Shown one piece after another: positions 44,323 through 54,044 of a DNA stretch of 64,000 bases (position 1 is the stretch's first letter; each line of letters opens with the position of its first letter). Made by a program: the position numbers and the translations under genes. Origin of the DNA: GCA-2401155 sp045047085 (GTDB lineage: Bacteria > Pseudomonadota > Alphaproteobacteria > Rhizobiales > Rhizobiaceae); NCBI GenBank assembly GCA_045047085.1, contig JASFYT010000077.1, positions 35,758 through 99,757 of the forward strand, in the 5' to 3' direction. Below the pieces are notes generated by a model. The model did no database searches. It was not told the origin of the DNA and saw only the letters and a program-made list of their open reading frames with translations.

Positions 44323-45450
44323 ATGAAACCACATAAAAACAAAATTGATCAAAACAAAACTGATCGCAAAGTCAACCACCGCAAAGATGCACGAAGGAAA
44401 GATGTGCAAAGGGATGACAGCAAAGAAATATCACTGGAGGAGGATATTAAAACTTCCGCCCCTTTGGTGAGCGAGCGCATAGCCAAGCGCATGGCGCGTG
44501 CAGGGTTGTGTTCGCGCAGGCAGGCCGAGACATGGATTGAAGCAGGCAGGGTTTCCGTCAATGGTACATTGCTGACAACGCCCGCTTTTACCGTGACTGA
44601 CAATGACAAGGTTGAAGTCGATGGCAAAGTTATCGGTGGCAGAGAACGTACGCGATTGTGGTTATTCAACAAACCTTCCGGCCTGATCACAACCAATAGC
44701 GACCCTGAGGGCCGCAAGACCGTCTTTGATGCTCTGCCAGCTGAATTGCCACGTGTGCTTACCGTCGGCAGGTTAGATATCAACACCGAAGGCTTGTTGC
44801 TTTTGACCAATGACGGTGGCTTGGCGCGGGTTCTGGAACTACCCAGCACTGGCTGGCTGCGCCGTTACCGTGTGCGGGTCCATGGCCGGGCAAATGAAGC
44901 AACCCTTGAAAAACTGAAGGAGGGCATTGCCGTTGATGGGGTGCTTTATGGCTCCATCGAAGCAACGCTGGACGAAACCCGTGGCAGCAATTCATGGCTC
45001 ACATTGTCTCTGCGTGAGGGAAAAAATCGTGAGATCAAGATAGTTCTCGGTGCGCTTGATCTGGAGGTTACCAGACTGATTCGCATTTCTTACGGGCCGT
45101 TCCAATTGGGAGATTTACCAAGAGGAATGGTGCAGGAAATTCGAGGAAAAATCCTTCGCACCCAATTGGGCGAAAAGCTGATTACAGCCGCCAACGCCGA
45201 TTTTGATGCACCGATCATCCATCTTGCCCCGGAAATTCCCCGCACCCAAAAGAAAGCCGCTACACAAAAACCAACTCGCGGAAAAAAGCGACCGCAACGT
45301 GTAGTGCGCGGACAAGTGAATACCGATAATCTCGAACGCCTGACGACGAAACGAGCGCCGACAAAGCCGAAACGCTCTGGCAAATCTGCTTCTTCAAAAC
45401 CTAGATTTAGTGGTCCAGCCAAGTCCAGAAACCGCGGAAAAAGCGACTGA
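44323..45450 (+). CDS. rRNA pseudouridine synthase, RluB/RsuA family
   Basis: The 375-residue protein has a basic N-terminal tail, then an S4 RNA-binding domain (ERIAKRMARAGLCSRRQAETWIEAGRVSVNG region, about residues 50-85). A catalytic domain follows with the aspartate-containing GRLDINTEGLLLLTNDG (about 147-163). The C-terminal 75 residues are Lys/Arg-rich and probably disordered. By family it isomerises uridine in 23S (RluB) or 16S rRNA; RluB-like is more likely from length, but the target is not certain. It is followed by rsmD one base after its stop. Confidence 0.9.
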   Translation: MKPHKNKIDQNKTDRKVNHRKDARRKDVQRDDSKEISLEEDIKTSAPLVSERIAKRMARAGLCSRRQAETWIEAGRVSVNGTLLTTPAFTVTDNDKVEVDGKVIGGRERTRLWLFNKPSGLITTNSDPEGRKTVFDALPAELPRVLTVGRLDINTEGLLLLTNDGGLARVLELPSTGWLRRYRVRVHGRANEATLEKLKEGIAVDGVLYGSIEATLDETRGSNSWLTLSLREGKNREIKIVLGALDLEVTRLIRISYGPFQLGDLPRGMVQEIRGKILRTQLGEKLITAANADFDAPIIHLAPEIPRTQKKAATQKPTRGKKRPQRVVRGQVNTDNLERLTTKRAPTKPKRSGKSASSKPRFSGPAKSRNRGKSD

Positions 45451-45451
45451 T

Positions 45452-46003
45452 ATGCGTATTGTTGGTGGAGAATTTCGGGGTCGCACGCTCCAATCCCCCA
45501 AATCAGCGGCCACCCGTCCCACAAGTGACCGCACAAGGGAAAGCCTGTTCAATATATTGAACAACCGGATGGATTTTGAGGGTTTGCGCGTGCTTGATTT
45601 ATTCGCAGGCACCGGTGCGCTAGGGATTGAAGCCTTGTCGCGCGGAGCAGATAATTGTGTATTCGTTGAAAATGCGGCGTCACCTTATGCTGTGGTCAGA
45701 CAGAACATCGAAAATTTCAGTCTGCACAATCGCACGAAATTACTTAAATTGGATGCGACAAATCTTGGTAAGAACCGGGGTGAGGGATTCGACTTGGTTT
45801 TTCTTGATCCACCTTACGGTAAATCTCTGGGCGAAAAAGCGGTCGGGTCTCTGGTAGAAAATAACTGGTTGAATAAGGGGGCTACCCTGATTTTCGAAGA
45901 AGTAACAACATCAGCACCAGCTCAGTTGGCAAGCTTCACGCTGCAAGACCAAAGAAAATTTGGTGATACAATGATCGGCATATTTGAGTTTATTCCAACT
46001 TGA
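45452..46003 (+). CDS. rsmD: 16S rRNA m2G966 methyltransferase RsmD
   Basis: The 183-residue methyltransferase starts MRIVGGEFRGRTL, the normal family start, so the ATG at 45452 is used rather than an upstream frame inside the pseudouridine synthase gene. SAM-binding LDLFAGTGALGIEALSRGA and the catalytic DPPYGKSLGEKA are present. It methylates G966 of 16S rRNA. It is coupled to the preceding gene with one intervening base. Confidence 0.94.
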   Translation: MRIVGGEFRGRTLQSPKSAATRPTSDRTRESLFNILNNRMDFEGLRVLDLFAGTGALGIEALSRGADNCVFVENAASPYAVVRQNIENFSLHNRTKLLKLDATNLGKNRGEGFDLVFLDPPYGKSLGEKAVGSLVENNWLNKGATLIFEEVTTSAPAQLASFTLQDQRKFGDTMIGIFEFIPT

Positions 46004-46137
46004 ATTCGGTAACATTTCGGTCAAATTCTCGCGTTAAGGGTAATATTACCAAAAATTTAGTGGCCAAGGATCGTTCGCAGTCTATATCAAGAAGAACTGT
46101 ATGTGCCCGCGATTTGCAGGCTGGAGGTATATTACAT

Positions 46138-47517
46138 ATGCGCCGTATCAATTTGGCAGAATACCAATTAGCAATTTTCACCGGCATTCTTATATTGCTT
46201 GGCACCGTCAGCGGCGCTTTTGCCCAAACCAGCACGAAAATATCACAACAGCCGGAAATTTCAGATTTTCGTCTAAAAAATGGCATGCAGGTAGTGGTCA
46301 TTCCAGATCATCGCGCGCCAGTTGTCACGCACATGGTGTGGTACAAGGCGGGTTCTGCCGATGAACCCACCGGAAAATCAGGCATTGCTCACTATCTGGA
46401 GCATTTGATGTTCAAGGGAACTTCCAACGTTCCTGCCGGTGAGTTCTCAGCCAACGTTTCTGAAATCGGCGGTCAGGAAAACGCCTTCACCACCACTGAC
46501 TACACAGCCTATTATCAAAAAATCATCCCCTCAGCCTTAAAAATGGTTATGACCTACGAAGCCGACAGGATGGAAAACCTCACATTGACCGATGAGACCG
46601 TTTTGCCGGAGCGGGATGTTATTTTAGAAGAACGTTCCCAAAGAGTTGGCAGTAACCCGGGTGCAATCCTTGGCGAGACATCTCGTGCCATGCTTTTCAA
46701 GCATCATCCTTACGGTCGACCAATCATTGGATGGGAGCATGAAATGCTAGCGCTCACCAAAGACGATGCGATTGCCTTTTACGATAAATTCTATACTCCC
46801 AACAACGCAATTCTGGTTGTGGCAGGTGATGTAACTCGTGAAATGGTTGCAATGTTGGCAGAAGAGACCTACGGCAAAGTGAAACGAAGGGCTGAACCGG
46901 GTGAACGAAACAGGGTACAAGAACCTGAACCTGTCGCGGCAAAATATGCAGAATATTTTGATAAACGCGTTACCTCCCCAACCTGGCGGCGTACCTATCT
47001 CGTGCCGTCCTACAATCGTGCCGAGGGTAATGATGCGGAAGCGCTCGATATCTTGTCAGTGATTCTAGGTGGCGCTTCTACCAGCCGTATCAATCAGAAA
47101 ATTATTCTTGAAGATAAAAACGCCACCGCTGCCGGATCATATTATCAGGGCGGCGCCCATGATATGTCCACGTTCTCCTTATATGGCATTCCGCGCGGGG
47201 ACATATCGCTTGAAGCACTGGAGGATGCAATCGAGAGCGTGGTTGCAAACCTGATCAAAAACGGTGTTAGCGATAGCGAAGTAATTCGCGCGCGCAATCG
47301 TTTGATTAAAACCACAATCTATGACCGTGATAGCCAAACAACAATGGCCAGAATTTATGGTGCAGTGCTCGCAATGGGTGGGAAAATATCCGATATCACC
47401 ACTTGGCCTGATCGCATGGCGAAAGTGACCGCATCAGATGTAGAGCGCGTAGCAGGAAAATATCTGAAAAAGAGCCGTTCCGTTACCAGCTATCTTCGCC
47501 CGGAGGTGACCAATTAA
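46138..47517 (+). CDS. M16 zinc peptidase, active subunit
   Basis: The 459-residue product is a periplasmic M16 (pitrilysin) peptidase. GGAGG lies ten bases before the ATG at 46138, and the product then opens with a signal peptide (about residues 1-29, ending GAFA-Q). The inverted zinc motif HYLEH is at 85-89, with the distal acidic region in VILEERSQR. It likely forms a complex with the next gene product, which lacks the zinc motif. A start at 46000 would add 46 unlikely residues. Confidence 0.92.
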   Translation: MRRINLAEYQLAIFTGILILLGTVSGAFAQTSTKISQQPEISDFRLKNGMQVVVIPDHRAPVVTHMVWYKAGSADEPTGKSGIAHYLEHLMFKGTSNVPAGEFSANVSEIGGQENAFTTTDYTAYYQKIIPSALKMVMTYEADRMENLTLTDETVLPERDVILEERSQRVGSNPGAILGETSRAMLFKHHPYGRPIIGWEHEMLALTKDDAIAFYDKFYTPNNAILVVAGDVTREMVAMLAEETYGKVKRRAEPGERNRVQEPEPVAAKYAEYFDKRVTSPTWRRTYLVPSYNRAEGNDAEALDILSVILGGASTSRINQKIILEDKNATAAGSYYQGGAHDMSTFSLYGIPRGDISLEALEDAIESVVANLIKNGVSDSEVIRARNRLIKTTIYDRDSQTTMARIYGAVLAMGGKISDITTWPDRMAKVTASDVERVAGKYLKKSRSVTSYLRPEVTN

Positions 47518-48848
47518 TGACCCGATTTGCCCAAGCCTTTTTGCCAAAACAAGTTTTCGCTTTTATAGCCTTCGTTGCATTTTTAACGATCGGTACAGTT
47601 TCTTCTTTTGCCGTTAATATCCAGACGGTCACCAGCGCTAAAGGAATAAAGGCTTTGCTGGTGGAAGACTATACAGTGCCAATCATCTCGCTTTCGCTCC
47701 AGTTCAAGGGAGGGGCGTCACAAGATCCAGAACATAAACAAGGTCTGTTGCGGCTGCTATCTTCCTTGCTGGACGAAGGGGCAGGGCCTTACGACAATAA
47801 GGAATTTCAGGCACGCATTGAAGAACTTGGCGTTGAAATGGGATTTGGTGCAGGCCGTGATGGGTTCACAGGTAATCTTCGCACATTGGCAAGTGAAGCA
47901 GATAACGCGTTCGAAATGCTTCGCCTTGCATTGAACGAACCACGCTTTGATGCAGAAGCAATGGACCGTATGAAAACGGCCCTGATCTCCCGCCTTGTTC
48001 GTTCAAAGAAAAGCCCGCGTTATCTGGCAGGTCTTGCCATGCGTGAAGCTCTTTTTGCCGGGCACGCCTATTCACAACCGATTTCAGGCACACAGGAAAC
48101 ATTGGAAAAATTGAACCGTGCTGATTTGGTGGGAATTCACCATAAACTGTTCGCCCGCGATAATTTGAAAATCGGGGTGGTCGGAGCGATCAGTGCGGAG
48201 CAATTAAGCGTCGTGCTCGATAAATTATTCGGAAAATTGCCAGAAAATGCAAAACTTCGCCCGATCCCAGAAATCACACCAGAATTTGGCAAAAAAGTTG
48301 ATGTGGTGCTCGATGCACCTCAAACATCCATTTCTCTGGTTTATCCTGGTCTCAAAAGAAACAACAAGGATTTCTTTGCGGCACATTTGATGAACCACGT
48401 GCTGGGCGGCGGTTCATTTTCATCCAGACTATATAATGAAGTTCGCGAAAAGCGCGGCCTTGCTTATAGCGTATATTCAGCAATTTCCACCTATGACCAC
48501 GCAGCAATTCTGACCTCCGGCACCGGCACCAGAAATGATCGTGCCGCCGAAGCGCTGAAAGTCATCAAGAACGAAATCGCAAAAATGGCAAAGGATGGTC
48601 CCAGCGAAAAGGAACTGATTGCCGCCAAAAAATATGTTATCGGCACCTATGCGATTTCCAATCTGGACACATCAACAAAGATTGCTGGCGTGTTGGTGGC
48701 CATACAGGATGCCAACCTGGGTGTTGATTATCTCGACCGCAGGGAAGACTATATTTCCTCCGTTACACGCGAAGATGTCCAGCGTATCGCCAAACAGCTT
48801 TTGAGTGTGGATCCGACGGTTGTGACAGTTGGACCCAAAGCGTCTTGA
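47517..48848 (+). CDS. M16 peptidase-like protein, inactive partner
   Basis: The 443-residue paralogue has a signal peptide (about residues 1-32) and the M16 fold. The region aligned with HxxEH reads GLLRLLSSLLDEG and has no zinc ligands. The C-terminal M16 motif EVREKRGLAYSVYS is intact. Its ATG overlaps the upstream stop by one base. In this family an active and an inactive subunit form a heterodimer around one chamber, so both are needed. Confidence 0.92.
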   Translation: MTRFAQAFLPKQVFAFIAFVAFLTIGTVSSFAVNIQTVTSAKGIKALLVEDYTVPIISLSLQFKGGASQDPEHKQGLLRLLSSLLDEGAGPYDNKEFQARIEELGVEMGFGAGRDGFTGNLRTLASEADNAFEMLRLALNEPRFDAEAMDRMKTALISRLVRSKKSPRYLAGLAMREALFAGHAYSQPISGTQETLEKLNRADLVGIHHKLFARDNLKIGVVGAISAEQLSVVLDKLFGKLPENAKLRPIPEITPEFGKKVDVVLDAPQTSISLVYPGLKRNNKDFFAAHLMNHVLGGGSFSSRLYNEVREKRGLAYSVYSAISTYDHAAILTSGTGTRNDRAAEALKVIKNEIAKMAKDGPSEKELIAAKKYVIGTYAISNLDTSTKIAGVLVAIQDANLGVDYLDRREDYISSVTREDVQRIAKQLLSVDPTVVTVGPKAS

Positions 48849-49672
48849 GCAAACTTGCCTTAGTCCTTGGCGGCGGCGGAGCGCGCGGTGTTGCCCATGT
48901 CCACGTGCTTGAAGCACTTGATGATCTGGGCGTACGTCCGGATATCATAGCCGGTGTTTCCATTGGCTCCATCGTTGGTGCCGGTTATGCCAGCGGTATG
49001 AGTGGTGCGGAGATTGGAGAATATTTCGTAAAGACATTCTCCGATCCCAAAGAAGTTGCAACCCGAATGTGGCAGTTACGGCCAGATAGCATTCGCTCGA
49101 TTTTCACTGAAACCTTACCCAGATTTGGTGAACTCAACGCGCAAAAGGTCATGCAGGCCTTCCTGCCATCCGGTCTGCCCGATAGTTTCGAGGAACTGGA
49201 TATTCCGTTGAAAATTGTCGCTGCAGATTTCTATGGTAACCAGCAAGTGGTAATTGAAAGCGGCAAACTGATGCCGGCACTTGCAGCTTCCGCCGCCATT
49301 CCCGTAATTTTTAAGGCAGAGGTTTTGAACGGTACTGTGCTGGTTGATGGCGGTATTGTGAATCCGGTGCCTTTTGATCTGGTGAGCACGCTAGACTATA
49401 CCGTTTTAGCCGTTGATGTGGTGGGTATGCCAGTTGATAAAAGCGGAGAAATACCATCAAGGATTTCTGCGGGTTTTGGCGCCAGCCAACTATTAATGCA
49501 AAGCATCACGAATTTAAAACTGGAGCACCACCGGCCTGATATTTTTATCCGGCCTGAGGTGAGTGAATTCCGGGTGCTGGATTTTTTGAAAGCCGAAAAA
49601 ATTCTGGAAAGAACCAAGAGTACGCGCGAAGAAGTGCGCACCAAACTGGAACGCATACTGAACGCCTCATAG
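48845..49672 (+). CDS. Patatin-like phospholipase / RssA family
   Basis: The 275-residue protein has the oxyanion loop GGGGARGVAHV, the nucleophile elbow GVSIGS and the catalytic Asp in VDGGIVNPVP, all intact. It is probably a cytosolic or membrane-associated lipid hydrolase. It begins at a TTG that overlaps the preceding stop by three bases, and this start places the glycine loop at the proper distance from the N-terminus. It is the third gene of the M16 unit. Confidence 0.9.
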   Translation: MSKLALVLGGGGARGVAHVHVLEALDDLGVRPDIIAGVSIGSIVGAGYASGMSGAEIGEYFVKTFSDPKEVATRMWQLRPDSIRSIFTETLPRFGELNAQKVMQAFLPSGLPDSFEELDIPLKIVAADFYGNQQVVIESGKLMPALAASAAIPVIFKAEVLNGTVLVDGGIVNPVPFDLVSTLDYTVLAVDVVGMPVDKSGEIPSRISAGFGASQLLMQSITNLKLEHHRPDIFIRPEVSEFRVLDFLKAEKILERTKSTREEVRTKLERILNAS

Positions 49673-49747
49673 GCTTTTATAAAAAACACCGCCTACAGCC
49701 TGACATAAGGTCCACCGAATATTCTGCGAAGACCAAAGGATATATTT

Positions 49748-50017
49748 ATGAAAAGTGTTTTTACCTCCAGTGTACTTGCCTTCGCGCTTCTGACCATTCC
49801 AGCAAATGCGGGATTGGCCGGCAAGGGCGGGGTCAAGGAAATTCATAACAATGGCCTGATCCGTGGGCACCAGAGCTATAAGATCATTTGTGAAAAAGGT
49901 GAACGCGTGGTGGTTCGAAAAGAAAATTATTGGACAGATTCCCTTGGATACGGCTTTTCTATCACCTTCAGCAAAATGAATATCCAGCAATTCGCCTATG
50001 ATCTATGCTCTGGCTAA
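49748..50017 (+). CDS. Small secreted protein of unknown function
   Basis: The 89-residue protein has a clear signal peptide (about residues 1-21, ANA cleavage site) and a 68-residue mature part. It has two cysteines (Cys48 and Cys87) that could form a disulfide, and an aromatic YWTDSLGYGF segment. I do not recognise a family with certainty. AAGGA about eight bases upstream supports expression. It ends two bases before the convergent MATE gene. Confidence 0.7.
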   Translation: MKSVFTSSVLAFALLTIPANAGLAGKGGVKEIHNNGLIRGHQSYKIICEKGERVVVRKENYWTDSLGYGFSITFSKMNIQQFAYDLCSG

Positions 50018-50019
50018 AA

Positions 50020-51453
50020 TCACCCTCCAGCGCTCGCGCCTTTCCCCGATGTGAACGGTGAGTTTGCAGACGGGATGCTCGGCAATAATTCCTGCTCTTT
50101 GGCTTTCTTTTCCGGCAGCGTCTTCAATATTCTGAAGCAAATCAGGATGGAAACAACGCCAAACAGAACGCCGCCAAGCCCCCAGCCTGCCAACACGCCG
50201 TTTGGTCCGTATGCCTGTCCCACATAAACAAAGGGAATGACGCCCAGCGTGGCCCGGCCCCAATTGGTGAAGGTCGAATAAAGCGGATAACCCAGATTAT
50301 TAAAAGCCGCGTTAGCAACAAACAGCGCTGCAGCAAAGATGAATGATCCGGCAACGAAATTGCAATAGAAGCGGACCATTTCAGCCGCTTCCCCTTTTGC
50401 ACTGAACACGGCAACAATCGCATCGCTTGATAGTACCAATATCAGCCAAACAACGAAACAGTAGACGAAGGCAAAGATGAGACTGTCGCGCATTGCCCGG
50501 TTCACCCGTTCGAAATTTCCCGCCCCATAATTTTGTGAAAGAATGGGGCCGGCTGCCCCGGACAAAGAAAAAATCGCAGCAAAGGCTAGCGGAAACATTC
50601 GCCCGACAATTGCCCATCCGGCAACGGCGTCATCACCGAATTGTGCAATTGAAGCCGTGACATAAGCGTTGCCAACCGGTGTTGCGACTTGGGTTAGAAC
50701 AGCAGGAACTGCAATAATAAAAAACGGTTTTGACAACTGCGTCAAGCTTCTAAAATCAGGCAGCGCCAACATTTTATGCACCACATGAGTGCCATGCCAG
50801 CCGACAACAATGAACAATACCCTGGCAATTACCACAGACAGCGCCGCACCTTTTAATCCCAATCCAAGCCCGAAAATCAAAAATGGGTCAATGATTGCAG
50901 CAGCAATTCCTGCAGAAAGCGTCACATACATGGCGCGGCGTGCATCTCCCTTTGCGCGCAATAGGGAGGAAAAACAAATGCCAACTCCCAACAACGGAAT
51001 TGAGGGAATAACGATATGCATGAATTCAAGCGCGAGCGTGTGAGTTTCTCCTTTTGCACCAAGCAGGTTTAAAAACGTGTCAGCCAGAGGGTACATGATA
51101 AGGGCAATCATGCAGCACATCACAAACATGAATATCAGGCTCGCGGTTGCCGCCTTTTTTGCAGCCAGTTCGTCGCCAGCACCGATTGCCCTGGCAGTTA
51201 GCGCAGTTGCCGCAATTGAAAAGCCAATGCAAAAGGATATGGAGAAAAACATTATGGTCGCGGCATAGCCAACGGCTGCCGCTAATTCCTGAACACCCAA
51301 AAGCGATATATAGAAAAGATTTGCCAGATCGACGACAAAAATGGCCACCAAACCGATCGCTCCGGTCGAGGTCATAACCAGCACATGGCGCATGGTTGAG
51401 CCGGTTAAAAAAACCGCTCCTTTATCGTCTTTCTTTATTGTAACTGGCTTCAT
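50020..51453 (-). CDS. MATE-family efflux transporter
   Basis: The 477-residue protein has about 12 hydrophobic segments in the two six-helix halves of MATE transporters. GLVAIFVVDLANLFYIS lies near the N-terminus, and the repeat VGWAIVGRMFPLAFAA / LSQNYGAGNFERVN occurs in the middle. Such proteins export organic cations or drugs using ion gradients. The substrate is unknown. It is monocistronic and divergent from pmbA with 116 bp between. Confidence 0.9.
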   Translation of the reverse strand: MKPVTIKKDDKGAVFLTGSTMRHVLVMTSTGAIGLVAIFVVDLANLFYISLLGVQELAAAVGYAATIMFFSISFCIGFSIAATALTARAIGAGDELAAKKAATASLIFMFVMCCMIALIMYPLADTFLNLLGAKGETHTLALEFMHIVIPSIPLLGVGICFSSLLRAKGDARRAMYVTLSAGIAAAIIDPFLIFGLGLGLKGAALSVVIARVLFIVVGWHGTHVVHKMLALPDFRSLTQLSKPFFIIAVPAVLTQVATPVGNAYVTASIAQFGDDAVAGWAIVGRMFPLAFAAIFSLSGAAGPILSQNYGAGNFERVNRAMRDSLIFAFVYCFVVWLILVLSSDAIVAVFSAKGEAAEMVRFYCNFVAGSFIFAAALFVANAAFNNLGYPLYSTFTNWGRATLGVIPFVYVGQAYGPNGVLAGWGLGGVLFGVVSILICFRILKTLPEKKAKEQELLPSIPSANSPFTSGKGASAGG

Positions 51454-51569
51454 CTGCTACTCCGGCTGGTGTCCTTGTCAGACAATAGGTTTTATCTCTG
51501 GATTTTTTCACGATAGCGGCTTATGCAGATTGCGCAAGAAGCTGATATTCTCATTGTGAATGGTAAAGT

Positions 51570-52922
51570 ATGATTGATCTAGGCAAACTTGAAATAGACG
51601 CCCAGCGTTTAGTCGCAGCAGCAATTAAAGCAGGTGCCGACCATTGCGATGTAGTAGTTGCCCATGGGCAATCTTTGTCAATAAGCATTCGCGAGGGCAA
51701 ACAGGAAAATTCTGATCGCTCCGAGGGGGATGGAATATCACTCCGGGTATTTTGCGGTAGGAAAATCGCCAGTATTTCAGCCAACCAGATGGAAGATATA
51801 GATTCACTTGCCGAACGTGCAGTAGCGATGGCCAGAGTATCACCGGAAGACCCGTTCCAACAATTGCTGGAAGAAAGTCTGTTCATTGATCAGCAACTCA
51901 TAAAAAAGCGCGTTGAAGAACTGGACCTGTTTGATCCCTTCATTCCTGATGCTGATTTTTTGAGTAGCTATGCGCTTACCTGCGAGGAGGCGGGACTGGC
52001 GGTCATTGGTGTTGATAAGTCGATGGGTGCTGGTGCCAGTTGGGGAGTTTCGGGTTTCGTACTTGCCACATCAGCTGGCTTTTCAGGAAACTTCAAACGC
52101 TCAAGATTTTCAGCCTCTGCTGCTATGGTGGCTGGCGAGGGTACCAAAATGGAGCGCGACTACGATTTTGGTTCTAAGGTTTATTTTGAAGACATGGTGC
52201 CAGCAGAAATACTTGGAAAAAATGTCGGCGAGAAAGTGGTGCGACGCGTTAATCCACGTCAGGTTGATACAGCGGCAGTTCCCATTATTTTCGAAAAACG
52301 CGTATCCAACGGTATTCTAGGATGTTTGATGGGGGCAATAAACGGTACTTCGATTGCCAGAAAAACAAGCTTCCTGCGTGACGAAATGGGAAAACCGGTT
52401 ACTGGAGATAATATCACCATTGTCGATGATCCATTGATTAAAAGAGGCCAGGCTTCACGTCCCTTTGATGGCGAGGGCATGTCGTGTGACGCAATTAATT
52501 TCATCGAAAATGGCGAATTGCAGGAATGGGTTCTCGATGGGGCCACGGCACGTGAACTTGATCTAAAAAGCAATGGCCGCTCAGCGCGCTCGGGTTCAGG
52601 TACTTCGCCCTCTTCCACCAATTGTTACATGCAAGCGGGTGAACAAAGTGCCGAAGCCATGGTTTCCGACATCAAAAACGGGTTGTATTTGAGCGAAACG
52701 ATTGGCCATGGCATCAACATGGTTTCGGGAGATTATTCCAAAGGCGCTTCCGGTTTTTGGATCGAGAATGGCGAAATCACATATCCGGTCGCGGAGATTA
52801 CCATTGCAGGTAACTTAAAAGATATGTTCATGAACATGACCCCGGCTGATGATCTGGAATTCAAATATGCAACCAACGCACCAACCCTGCGGATTGACGG
52901 CATGACCGTTGGAGGGAAATAG
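51570..52922 (+). CDS. pmbA: TldE/PmbA family protein
   Basis: The 450-residue protein is the TldE (PmbA) half of the TldD/TldE protease, which in E. coli matures microcin B17 and degrades CcdA. It lacks the HExxxH zinc motif, which resides in TldD; no tldD is in the window. Family segments such as REGKQENSDRSEGDGISLRVF, VSNGILGCLMGAINGTSIARKTSFL and GINMVSGDYSKGASGFWIENGEI are visible. It begins a plus-strand series leading to the lipid A genes. Confidence 0.92.
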   Translation: MIDLGKLEIDAQRLVAAAIKAGADHCDVVVAHGQSLSISIREGKQENSDRSEGDGISLRVFCGRKIASISANQMEDIDSLAERAVAMARVSPEDPFQQLLEESLFIDQQLIKKRVEELDLFDPFIPDADFLSSYALTCEEAGLAVIGVDKSMGAGASWGVSGFVLATSAGFSGNFKRSRFSASAAMVAGEGTKMERDYDFGSKVYFEDMVPAEILGKNVGEKVVRRVNPRQVDTAAVPIIFEKRVSNGILGCLMGAINGTSIARKTSFLRDEMGKPVTGDNITIVDDPLIKRGQASRPFDGEGMSCDAINFIENGELQEWVLDGATARELDLKSNGRSARSGSGTSPSSTNCYMQAGEQSAEAMVSDIKNGLYLSETIGHGINMVSGDYSKGASGFWIENGEITYPVAEITIAGNLKDMFMNMTPADDLEFKYATNAPTLRIDGMTVGGK

Positions 52923-52925
52923 CTC

Positions 52926-53723
52926 TTGAGCGTGCAAACTCAAAACCAAAAAGACATGGCCCTCCTCAGCGAAGTCACCAAAGAGGCAGGGGATATTGCG
53001 TTGAAGTTTTTCCGTTCCAGCAATGAAGTCTGGATGAAAGAAGGAAATTCACCCGTATCTCAGGCAGACTTGGCGGTGAATGAACATCTTTTGGAAAAAT
53101 TGCGCAGCGCCCGCCCGGACTATGGCTGGATGTCAGAGGAAAATGAGGACGATAAAAGCCGTTTAACCCATCGTCGAACGTTCATTGTTGATCCAATAGA
53201 TGGCACAAGAGGTTTCATCGACGGTGTAGAAGAATGGTGCATCTCTGTAGCTGTTGTAGAGGAGAATACCTCGGTTGCAGCCATCCTGCATGCTCCAGCA
53301 TTGGGCGATACATATTTGGCTACCAGTGATACACCGAGCACACTCAACGGATCGAAAATAGCCATACCAATAGGTGAGTCGGTGAAATCCATCACTGCCT
53401 CGCGTAAGCTCAACGAATTGTTGGAGCAAGCTTACGGCGATACAATGGAAATTGTGGATTACATTCCTTCTCTCGCCCTGCGAATTGCCATGGTTGCCAA
53501 TGGCAGAATTGATGCCGCTTTTGCCAGATCAGGCGCAAATGACTGGGATGTGGCCGCGGCTGATTTGATACTGTTGCAGGCGGGTGGTAGTTTGAGCGAT
53601 ACAAAAGGCGAGAAACTATCATATAACTGCGAAAGTGTGCATGTTCCCGCATTGATCGCCACCGGTCAACGAAAGCAAAAACAAGTTATGGCACTATTGG
53701 ACAAAGGCGGGTTTTTCCGATAG
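52926..53723 (+). CDS. Inositol-monophosphatase family phosphatase, CysQ-like
   Basis: This 265-residue phosphatase has the family metal-site motifs: EENEDD in the first third, DPIDGTRGFIDG (about residues 88-99) and WDVAAADLILLQAGG near the end. It could hydrolyse 3'(2')-phosphoadenosine phosphate (CysQ) or inositol phosphate. The context beside pmbA does not decide. The start is a TTG ten bases after GGAGG; a GTG two codons later is an alternative. Confidence 0.85.
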   Translation: MSVQTQNQKDMALLSEVTKEAGDIALKFFRSSNEVWMKEGNSPVSQADLAVNEHLLEKLRSARPDYGWMSEENEDDKSRLTHRRTFIVDPIDGTRGFIDGVEEWCISVAVVEENTSVAAILHAPALGDTYLATSDTPSTLNGSKIAIPIGESVKSITASRKLNELLEQAYGDTMEIVDYIPSLALRIAMVANGRIDAAFARSGANDWDVAAADLILLQAGGSLSDTKGEKLSYNCESVHVPALIATGQRKQKQVMALLDKGGFFR

Positions 53724-53765
53724 CGGGACCCACAGCAAAAACGTGCAAATAAGTTTTGGAGAATC

Positions 53766-54020
53766 ATGAAGATGTCTGAGGAAAATGAAGACAAGCAACT
53801 GCTTCATCTGGTGTTTGGCGGAGAATTATCCGAACTGCAGGGTGTCAATTTTCGCGATCTGGACGAATTGGATGTTGTCGGTATATTCCCTGACTTCGCG
53901 TCGGCGAAAGCTGCATGGGCATCAAAGGCTCAAATGACAGTAGATAACGCCCATATGCGTTATTTTATCGTTCATTTGCATCGTCTATTGGATCCTGACG
54001 GGGATGGAATTGCCGGCTAG
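53766..54020 (+). CDS. DUF4170 protein
   Basis: The 84-residue protein is a small cytosolic member of the DUF4170 family. Motifs are LVFGGELSELQGVNFRDL, VGIFPDFASAKAAW and the ending NAHMRYFIVHLHRLLDP. GGAG lies directly before the ATG. The function is unknown, but the gene is repeatedly found before the DUF374 and waaA genes in Hyphomicrobiales, and this order is seen here. A role linked to lipid A is possible but not shown. Confidence 0.88.
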   Translation: MKMSEENEDKQLLHLVFGGELSELQGVNFRDLDELDVVGIFPDFASAKAAWASKAQMTVDNAHMRYFIVHLHRLLDPDGDGIAG

Positions 54021-54044
54021 TCTGGTAATTTTTGATCTATAAAC

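Noticed and set aside
44349..44849. 166-codon minus-strand open frame opposite the pseudouridine synthase gene
   Set aside because: It is a shadow of a strongly supported gene, with low-complexity Ser/Leu composition.
46000..46137. Longer start for the first M16 peptidase
   Set aside because: It would place 46 polar residues before a signal peptide. The ATG at 46138 has GGAGG at a good distance.
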